Source: Zelopaecilomyces penicillatus
Lineage: Eukaryota; Ascomycota; Sordariomycetes; Hypocreales; Pseudodiploosporaceae
Direction: 5' to 3'
Assembly (NCBI GenBank): GCA_005765155.1
Contig: VCCP01000006.1
Coordinates: forward strand, 2,926,501 to 2,990,500
Length of the DNA: 64,000 nt
Positions 57,146-64,000 of the stretch are shown here, piece by piece (the first letter of the stretch is position 1; the number at the start of each line of letters is the position of its first letter). Made by a program: the position numbers and the translations under genes. The notes under the pieces were generated by a model. The model ran no database searches. It was not told where the DNA came from and saw only the letters and a program-made list of their open reading frames with translations.

Positions 57146-60100
57146 TTAAGTCCGAGGAGTTGAAGGGACATCCCAAACGGAAGAGCTAGAGTCTGTCTTT
57201 TGTGTGGTTTCATGGACTAACGTCGTGGGCGAGGCAGGCTCCAGCTTTTGAGGCGGCTTTTGAGGTCTTGGCGCAAATGGAATGCCCGAGGTATACTGAA
57301 AGAGATGATTCTTCTTCACCGGGCTAGGTGTCGCAGCTGGGGTATTGGCTGAGGGGGTCGCAATGTTGGGCGGGAGCCATTTCAGGGGCTCCTGCTGGGA
57401 AAGTGCAACCGGTTCTGGGCCCTCTGGTTGATAAGGAACAAAGAAGCTGGTCGTCTCATCGATAGACTGAACCGCGACCTGGGGTATAGGGGCAGAACTC
57501 ATGCGAGGAGTAGTTTCGCTCACTTCAGGGGAGGCAGTATGAGAGGAGTAATGTTCCAACACAGGGGTAGATAATCCGCTAGACGATACCGCAGTCAGGA
57601 TCGGGATGGTAACGTTGGAACTAGAAGATTGAAGGGTGGGTGTTTCAACTGCTTTTGGTTGAACGAAGTTGGATATCGGTCCCCCGACGTCGGTAGAAGG
57701 GTCCGGCTTTTCCAACCGCAATCTGTCCGACTGGGAAGCTGTGTTCGAGCTAGCCGGCTCATGTTTCACACGAGCCTTCCCCCGTGCGTCTTTCTGAGAC
57801 TGGGTAATTAAATTGATCTTGATCTTCCTCATACCCGCTGTAATATTTTCCAAGGCATCAGCAGTGTCATCAGGACCTGGAGCTGAGGTTGAAGGTCCTG
57901 CAGGGGTTGTTGTGTGTGTTGCCTTCTTGGCGTTTCGGGGTGTCTTTGGAGCTGTATCTTTCCGAGCAGTTGGTGGCCGTGCCTTCTTCATTGGGAGCTT
58001 CCCAGCATTTGGTAGACGTGGATTCGTGGGTGGAACTGGCTGTCCACTTGCGAATGTTTCTGGACGACCATTTGGAGCGTCCATGCCAGTCTCAAAGGGG
58101 GCATCCATACCTGAATGCTGTATAATCGACGAACCACTAACTCGCCTGCTGGCCCTTCTTATGGTCTGCCCCCCTTTTGCATGTGACGATAACCCATGCA
58201 AGGTTTCTTCAGTGTTGCCCACTGTGCCTGGTTGGGGGACTCCCCTATCAATTGGGAAGACTGATGTCGCAACAGTTTTCCTACGATTTTTTGACGAAAA
58301 CTGATCATTGCTATCTTCATGAATGGCTCCGATTGGCTTAGACTTCCTTTCACGCAGAGACATTCGGGATGTCGGACGATCGGCACTAGCAGCAGCGGGA
58401 GGAAGTGACGACTGTCGGTCTCGTCGAATCCTGGTTGCTTCTGCATTCAAATCTTCATGCGTACAGCTGTCGGTTTGTCTATCGGCAGGAATAAGAAGTT
58501 TGGAAAGCTCATGAGCTGCGACCATCCAAGGGACATCTGGGGGAGGCGGAGATGGTGGTCGCGGGGCAGCCTTAGATACATACGACGAGGACAGACCAGA
58601 CAGGCTACGCCGTGTCTTGATAGGGTCAAGTACTTTTGCCGTAGAAGCTTGTGTAGGCGAAAAGTATGCAGGGGCGATGTTGCTCCTCGGCTTCTTCGGT
58701 GGCGAAGGCGGACTAGACATTGTATTCTCGAGCTGATCGAGCTCAGTGCTTGCCCACCAAGAGGAGTCATAGGGGTGAATCGATGCCAAACCAGTCCCTG
58801 ACGGCCTGTCATGCTCGGATCCATCATCTGGAACACCAAGCTTCTGGCCCAACTCAAAGCCAAGGCCGTTGTTTACATATGATCCTCCCTCAGATGTCTG
58901 CTTGCCAACAAGACCACTTAAATGGCTGAGAATTCCGGAGAACAACGCCCTGTCGCTGTAGCCGCCTTCTAAAACGCTAATGACGCGCCCGTCAATGGCG
59001 AGTCCTTCCTCCGCAGCGAGCTTTATGACGTCTTGGGTAAGACGGGCATAGAATTCCGTTGGGACGTTGACCTGATGGCGCTGCATTCCAGCGCTCTCCC
59101 ACTCACTAGCATCAAATCCAGCCGAGAAGAAAATAGCGGCCTTCGGCTCTTGACCGGTACTTCTAAGCCTCTCTGCCTGTGTACGCAAATAATTTCGCGT
59201 TTTCTCCAAGATGACGTGATATTTTGTTTCGTACAAATGCCAGAACTCTTCTTCCGTTTTCCATGGTAGGAGATGGACATTCCAAACTGATTGCCCGTGA
59301 GCATTGTCAATGCAAAGACTAGCATTCTTGACCTTGTCCTCGTCTCCTCCCTCGCAAGGGTATGAGTTGATATCATGTAAACTAAAGTAACCGATGGAGG
59401 TTTTTTTCCAGAACGCAGCGTTTTTCGCACTGGTCACGGAACGGGTGTTGTGTTGCCATGTGATAGTCTGAGATCCATCTCCATGGTGTAGATCAAAATC
59501 AATGATGGCGGCATGGGTAAGACCATGCTTTAGAGCGGCGTACATAATGCCCACGTGCACATTGTTAACCCAACAAAAGCCAGAAGGATGGGAAGCTGAA
59601 CAATGATGGCCCGGAGGTCGCACGGCAACAAACGCCCGTCGAGGGCCAGTGCTAAAGACTGTATCCACAGCCTCGCAGACAGCACCCAGAGCACCTTCCA
59701 TGGCATCCAGAGACTCGGAGCAAAGGTAGAGGTCACCTTCATGAAACTTTTCCGCACTTTTGGAATCCGGAGCTTTATTCATCGTGGGTCTTTGAAGTTC
59801 CTTACCTCCATTTGCTAATATTGATTCAGCTGACTGACACATCATCTTGAGTTCATCCATCCATTTTGTTCCATGTACATTAGTGACAGCTGGCGATGTC
59901 AATGACAGTCGCCTAGTCGTCTTTAAAATTCGAAAAGGAATGCTCGGTAGCGCATGAACGTCTCTCTTGGGGTGAGGAGGCAAGGCACCGTCTGAATGCC
60001 GCTCTCCTAGTCGAACGTAAGCCGCTGAAACACCCAGGACTCCTGCCTTAATTCTCTCCGGCCGTTCCACAATGGTATTTAAGGCGGTCTTGGATGTCCG

Positions 60101-60637
60101 CGGTCGGGAAAACCGGTGCCCATAAACAGCGTCGTTAAGTATCACAATCGTGTCCGTCTTGGCTCTCGAAGCTTGGCGATGATGAACATCCAGCTCTGCT
60201 TGAAAATAGTTGTTGGCAACAGACTGCGGGGTTGCTAGAGGTTCCTCCGGTTCAGGGGGCAATGTGCCAAATGTCGTCTTTGTAGTGGGTGACATTATCT
60301 GCCCAGAGCTTGATCGCCGCGAGAGAGAACGACCGGCTCCTATTCCATTTGCAGAATGGAGTGAGTTCATAGATGCTTTGCGAAGTAAAGGGGGTGTCCC
60401 AGCTCTTGAGGTTCGACCATGGGATGGACTACGGGAGGGCAGACGGGGAGAAGGCGACGAGTGGCGAGATGGAGGTTTCAGGGGTGTCGATGATTTGGAC
60501 AGATGAAGCGGCCTTGGTGAGCGATCCTTGCTGAGGGAAAGTTGGCCAAGGGAATGTGTCAAATTGTTATCAGAATCATTCATGGTGATGGTAGACTGGC
60601 GCTGCGAAGGCAACGGTGTATTAGACGGAGAAGGCAT
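57146..60637 (-). CDS. HOS3: HOS3-like histone deacetylase
   Basis: Zn2+-dependent class II/HOS3-type lysine deacetylase, probably acting on histones. Single exon, 1163 residues, larger than yeast Hos3 because of long Ser/Pro-rich ends. Catalytic domain about 162-600: RPPGHHC with the His pair H344-H345, DFDLHHGDG with zinc ligands D382 and H384, SAGFD with the third ligand D509, and the catalytic Tyr in LEGGY (Y560). All are present, so it should be active. The segment SHPSGFCWVNNVHVG matches the HOS3 group. The C-terminal 550 residues are low-complexity and rich in Ser, Pro, Thr and Lys, with KR-type basic clusters. The frame extends upstream to a TTG at 60697, but the first ATG is 60637. 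A CACGTG palindrome lies about 195 bp upstream. Family and active-site residues secure. Confidence 0.92.
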   Translation of the reverse strand: MPSPSNTPLPSQRQSTITMNDSDNNLTHSLGQLSLSKDRSPRPLHLSKSSTPLKPPSRHSSPSPRLPSRSPSHGRTSRAGTPPLLRKASMNSLHSANGIGAGRSLSRRSSSGQIMSPTTKTTFGTLPPEPEEPLATPQSVANNYFQAELDVHHRQASRAKTDTIVILNDAVYGHRFSRPRTSKTALNTIVERPERIKAGVLGVSAAYVRLGERHSDGALPPHPKRDVHALPSIPFRILKTTRRLSLTSPAVTNVHGTKWMDELKMMCQSAESILANGGKELQRPTMNKAPDSKSAEKFHEGDLYLCSESLDAMEGALGAVCEAVDTVFSTGPRRAFVAVRPPGHHCSASHPSGFCWVNNVHVGIMYAALKHGLTHAAIIDFDLHHGDGSQTITWQHNTRSVTSAKNAAFWKKTSIGYFSLHDINSYPCEGGDEDKVKNASLCIDNAHGQSVWNVHLLPWKTEEEFWHLYETKYHVILEKTRNYLRTQAERLRSTGQEPKAAIFFSAGFDASEWESAGMQRHQVNVPTEFYARLTQDVIKLAAEEGLAIDGRVISVLEGGYSDRALFSGILSHLSGLVGKQTSEGGSYVNNGLGFELGQKLGVPDDGSEHDRPSGTGLASIHPYDSSWWASTELDQLENTMSSPPSPPKKPRSNIAPAYFSPTQASTAKVLDPIKTRRSLSGLSSSYVSKAAPRPPSPPPPDVPWMVAAHELSKLLIPADRQTDSCTHEDLNAEATRIRRDRQSSLPPAAASADRPTSRMSLRERKSKPIGAIHEDSNDQFSSKNRRKTVATSVFPIDRGVPQPGTVGNTEETLHGLSSHAKGGQTIRRASRRVSGSSIIQHSGMDAPFETGMDAPNGRPETFASGQPVPPTNPRLPNAGKLPMKKARPPTARKDTAPKTPRNAKKATHTTTPAGPSTSAPGPDDTADALENITAGMRKIKINLITQSQKDARGKARVKHEPASSNTASQSDRLRLEKPDPSTDVGGPISNFVQPKAVETPTLQSSSSNVTIPILTAVSSSGLSTPVLEHYSSHTASPEVSETTPRMSSAPIPQVAVQSIDETTSFFVPYQPEGPEPVALSQQEPLKWLPPNIATPSANTPAATPSPVKKNHLFQYTSGIPFAPRPQKPPQKLEPASPTTLVHETTQKTDSSSSVWDVPSTPRT

Positions 60638-60828
60638 CTTGTGGCAGCGTGAAGAGTCATGAGACCCTATGTATTTTTTTTGATGAAATTCACGCAATCA
60701 GCGTCACGCTGTCTGAGATCTGGGTGAAGTCAATGCAGACGTCTGCTTGAAACAAGCCGATGAGTATATGTTGACACCGAGACACCCTTCAGGGTCCGTG
60801 TGCCGCGTCCATAAACGCGTGGTGCGCT

Positions 60829-60840
60829 ATCACGTGATAA
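60829..60840. promoter_or_regulatory. CACGTG palindrome upstream of HOS3-like gene
   Basis: The 12 bp palindrome TATCACGTGATA lies about 190-200 bp before the ATG. It contains the same TCACGTGA core as the site upstream of RAD3/XPD at 26477-26484. bHLH binding is inferred. Confidence 0.4.
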
Positions 60841-61560
60841 TTATTTGAACTTTAGGTCAGACCCATGGTGATCTCCAGAATAATTAACAACCAAACTATA
60901 AAGAGACTCTAAATAACAGTAATATCACAGTTGCGGCAGCAAATTTTCCATTCATTTTGAAACTCAAATCTCAGCTCAAGTAAGCGATAAGCAATGCATA
61001 GGTAGATGCATCCACCAAGCCGTAGCTAGCCTATGCAAAATTCTAGAAGCAGTTTGTCTGTACCCCCTGAAAACCAATAAACCCTTCTATAATGAGTCCA
61101 ATGAAGGTCGATCATTTGTGCTCTCGATCTTCATCATCTTTCAAGGGTAGCATCCAAGTCAATGGCTTTCCCGAGGTCAAGGATTTCATCGTCACACTTC
61201 GAGTCTAGGGCCCTATTCATGTCCTCCATTTTCTAGATAGGTTAGCGATAATCCGGGCGCTTTGCGCTCGTGCTACAAACTTGGGTCACTTTGCATAAAG
61301 GTGAAAATACAACGCCTATCCTCAAAATGACATCATCACCATAATTGATCTCATTTAGCTGGGGAGTCCCTCCCGCAAATCTATGCAATGGCAAACGTTA
61401 GCGTAATAACTACTTGCGGTAAACCTCTTGCCAGGTCTCAGTTGAATAGAACTATGCTAGTCTCAGCTATGTTAAGCGCCGGACAGTAACGGAAACATCT
61501 CCAGTTTTTTAGATTCCGTTGCAGCTCATTACATTCTCGAGTGTCGAACTTTTAACCTTC

Positions 61561-61635
61561 CAACGGGGTGCAATAAACAAAGCTGAGACCACCCCAAGAG
61601 ATTTCAACTAAAAAAATACTAATACCTAGAAATTC
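61561..61635. mobile_element. Diverged, truncated copy of the TIR element at 33581-33818
   Basis: The first about 75 bp align by eye to the right end of the element at 33818 read inward: CAACGGGGTGCAATAAACA against CAACAGGGTGCAAAAAAACA, then GACCACCCCAAGAGATTTCA against GACCACCCTGAGGGACTTCA, then TAGAAAT in both. Many differences are transitions. The similarity ends near 61635, and I see no second TIR in the next 300 bp, so the copy seems truncated. The alignment was made by eye, and the number of mismatches has not been tested for significance. Confidence 0.55.
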
Positions 61636-62712
61636 ACACGACGACATCATGACTGCTTTCGGGTTGCTTCATTTTGTTTCTTAGAAGCAGCATAATGATT
61701 GGCGTCTTTACGAGTTACTCGCACAAAATATTCCTTCCCTTTACATTTTAGGTTAGGCTGGCAGATGTGGGACTCTGTTTCTGGTTTCGAATTGTACAAA
61801 CCGTGTGGAGAATTGCCCGTACAGTAAAGTTGGAGTCCTTGGGCTGCAGGTGCAACGAGTTGAGGCTTTCCAGTTGCGAGGCGGAATAAAACCCGTTCAA
61901 TAGCTGCCATGGAAGGAAGCCCAGCCCCCCATCTCTATGCCACTGACCCACCCCACCATGCACCAAATGGAACATCCATTCGATAGTGTCGTTTGCCTCA
62001 ACCATACTGGTGCATGCTGCGTTGATGGTGCACTTTTGTAATAACTTGACCCGTTGACGCCTGGCCAACCCAACGACACCATCACGATGCTAACAAGGCA
62101 GACTTCGTGAAACTGCCGCTGTACCCGCACTAGACATATTGGGTGGGGGATCTATTGTAAAGAGCTTTCCATGAATCCGGCACCGCGCCGCTCCTTTCTA
62201 GGTAGATCTCCCGTTTGGCTAATACGCCCGCCACAAGAAGAGCCGTCATCCCTTCAAAAAAACGAGCCTAATCGCCAACCATCTAGTTCTCCATCCGCTC
62301 AGCTATTGACAAACATCGGCTTCGGTTAAGAGGGGGCTGTTTTCCTCTAATAAGGAGACTATACGCCTAACTGGTGCCTTCAACACTACCATGCTTTACC
62401 GAAAACCGGCTTCAGCCGCACCATGACCAGGTCTCATCATTGGCTGCCGGACATCCGCTCTGTGCCTGTATCGCCTGGCTGCAGATGGATCCTAGCTTGT
62501 CTTCCGATGTCTAAACCATGCTCATGTACCAGTTATTGACCATTCATACGGCACTCGCAAGGCTCACAGCCTGCAGCGTGGCTCAAAGGCAGCAGTGGCG
62601 CCCAAATACGTATAATGGCTTGCTTGCCCCGGCTTTTCATGTCGCGAGGAGCTCCTCCTCCAGCTCTCACCCGTTTTGGTTGCCATCCGATCTTCAAAAA
62701 TTATTGATCAAG

Positions 62713-63844
62713 ATGCACGGTGTTCTATTGGGGACCCTACTCGCTGGCGGCGCTGCCGCACAGCTCATGACTCTTCCTCTTGTCAACAATGATGAGATTG
62801 TTGCTGCTATGAACCCTTCAGATCCAGGGTATAAGGTCTGTGGCGTTGTCGGCCAGTATGTGCGAAATTGTATCGACGAGGCCGGAGGTGCGGAGGCGTT
62901 GTCGACCGCGACGGATTCCGCTCTAGCATCGTGTGCTTGCTGTTTTCAGGGATCGGCTGTATCGACAGCCTATAGCTCTTGCTCAGCATATCTAGCAACC
63001 GAGGCAACTGACTTAGCTTCACAAATTTCCGGTGCGTTACCAAAGAATGGCCTTTTACAGACAGAATCCTAATATATTCGAAGCGTACAACTATCTTTAT
63101 AGCGCATGCTCAACAAGTTCAAACATCTGTTCTGGTACAGGTGGCTTCGTAGCCAAAACTGAGTCTTCCACTCTACCTCCTCCGACCACGACACTCAGCT
63201 CAAGTGGTCCTATGATCACCGGTGGTCAGCAAGCCTGCACGTCCATGTATGGGCTTTACACCTCCTGTGTTGCTAAATCAAAGGACTTCGCATCAATGCT
63301 TTACGGAGATCAGGCCCCGTGTTATTGGTAGGCCTCCTGCTTGTCCAACCATGCAGAATGGATCGAACTAATTCGGTGTGCATAGCTGTGAGAGTCGGGC
63401 AGGCAGTGTAACTTGGACTAACCGGCTGGATAAGTATGCAAAGACTTGTGAGAACTGGGCTCGAACGGGAGAGCCAGAAACTATTTATAAACGTAGGTCC
63501 CCACCCGATTGCAAGGCCATATCGAGACGTTTTGCTGACTTGTGACAGTGGCTTCGACATTTGCCACGTTCTGCGAGAAGTTCAGCGATGCGTGTGCTGC
63601 TCGGACCTCCACTGATTCTGCTGGGGCTTCTGAAACCTCGACACCAACAGAACCGACAGAAGAATCTTCTTCTGGTGGCGACAACGGAGGAAACGGAGGA
63701 AACGGAGGAGGCAGCCGAACAAATAAACCCGGTGCCAGCGAGACTGGTAGTGATTCTGCGGCCCCTTCATTAGTACACCTGAATTCGGGCATCTATAATG
63801 TCCTTGCGCTTTTCGTCGCGACGGCGTTCATCGTGATGCTTTAA
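62713..63844 (+). CDS. Cysteine-rich GPI-anchored cell-surface protein
   Basis: Exons 62713-63031, 63084-63327, 63386-63492 and 63549-63844 give 321 residues. The N-terminal MHGVLLGTLLAGGAAAQ is a signal peptide. The C-terminus, after a Ser/Thr/Gly-rich stalk with GGNGGNGGG, ends in the hydrophobic tail VLALFVATAFIVML, as for GPI attachment, so the protein should be at the cell surface or wall. Two cysteine modules repeat the same spacing: C43-x9-C53, CACC at 74-77, C90; and C158-x9-C168, CYCC at 186-189, C209. A Thr/Pro/Ser spacer lies between. No known enzyme motif. The splice at 63031/63084 uses the acceptor TTCGAAG, the only nearby one that keeps the frame and gives SAYNYLYSAC; the nearer TATAG does not. 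The frame upstream of 62713 is non-ATG and ignored. Confidence 0.82.
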
Positions 63845-64000
63845 CGAGTTAAAATAAGACCTGATGGATATATGACAATGGCTGTTATTGCTAGTTGGGT
63901 TGTATCAAGAAGGGATAATAACACCGTGTAGATAAAGTATATCGAGGGTTTCGTGGCTTAATACCAAATGAATCATGTTAGATACCGTTCGAATGAACAA
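63845..64000. other. 3' flank at window end
   Basis: Downstream of the GPI-protein stop; AT-rich with no feature seen. Confidence 0.5.

Larger units (their letters stand above)
60638..62712. other. Intergenic region with a partial MITE copy
   Basis: About 2 kb between the divergent HOS3-like and GPI-protein genes. No gene accepted. It contains the palindrome TATCACGTGATA (60829-60840) and the diverged partial copy of the TIR element (61561-61635). Small frames at 61647-62130 have no features. Confidence 0.5.

Noticed and set aside
62518..62712. In-frame extension upstream of the GPI protein
   Set aside because: Would bury the signal peptide; the first frame codon is not the best ATG, and MHGVLLGTLL has the signal sequence.

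Overview
The window is nuclear DNA of a filamentous ascomycete. Evidence: short (about 50-120 bp) GT-AG introns in most genes, a divergent histone H4/H3 pair with canonical fungal proteins, a HOS3-type deacetylase, an MFS carrier resembling the fungal BSC6-like group, GPI-anchored and FAD-monooxygenase genes, and repeated TAGGTACCTA-like intergenic motifs. A Sordariomycete, probably Hypocreales, is my inference; species cannot be told from the sequence. All splice models were made by eye and checked for reading frame. || Layout. 0-3 kb: histone H4 (minus) and H3 (plus) share a 1.6 kb promoter in which the same motifs occur near each gene. 4.3-11.4 kb: RPA190 (RNA polymerase I largest subunit, minus) and PRP3 (U4/U6 snRNP, plus) diverge from a 0.4 kb promoter. 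12.55-12.72 kb: an intron-containing tRNA, probably tRNA-Thr(CGT). 13.5-14.8 kb: an intronless glycosyltransferase-like gene. 15.2-16.65 kb: a three-finger zinc-finger transcription factor (minus), followed upstream by about 10 kb with no convincing gene. 26.6-29.5 kb: RAD3/XPD helicase with four tiny 5' exons. 29.9-33.1 kb: a DDHD-domain phospholipase (minus). 33.58-33.82 kb: a 238 bp terminal-inverted-repeat element. 35.5-37.2 kb: MFS transporter (minus). 39.2-40.0 kb: RS-rich glycine-zipper protein. 40.45-42.3 kb: conserved-looking protein of unknown function (minus). 42.3-46.3 kb: no gene seen. 46.3-48.45 kb: phenol-hydroxylase-type FAD monooxygenase. 49.9-54.75 kb: full-length ABCA-type transporter. 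55.7-56.85 kb: histidinol phosphatase HIS2. 57.1-60.6 kb: HOS3-like histone deacetylase (minus). 62.7-63.85 kb: cysteine-rich GPI-anchored protein. || Function. Most genes are housekeeping (chromatin, Pol I transcription, splicing, TFIIH/NER, histidine synthesis, lipid metabolism), interleaved with transport and accessory genes. No biosynthetic cluster, CRISPR, plasmid or viral feature is visible. The least explained items are the short inverted-repeat element with a diverged partial second copy 28 kb away, the long-intron tRNA, the large gene-free zone upstream of the zinc-finger regulator, the duplicated CxCC module in the GPI protein, and two small doubtful genes in which two frames both look protein-like.
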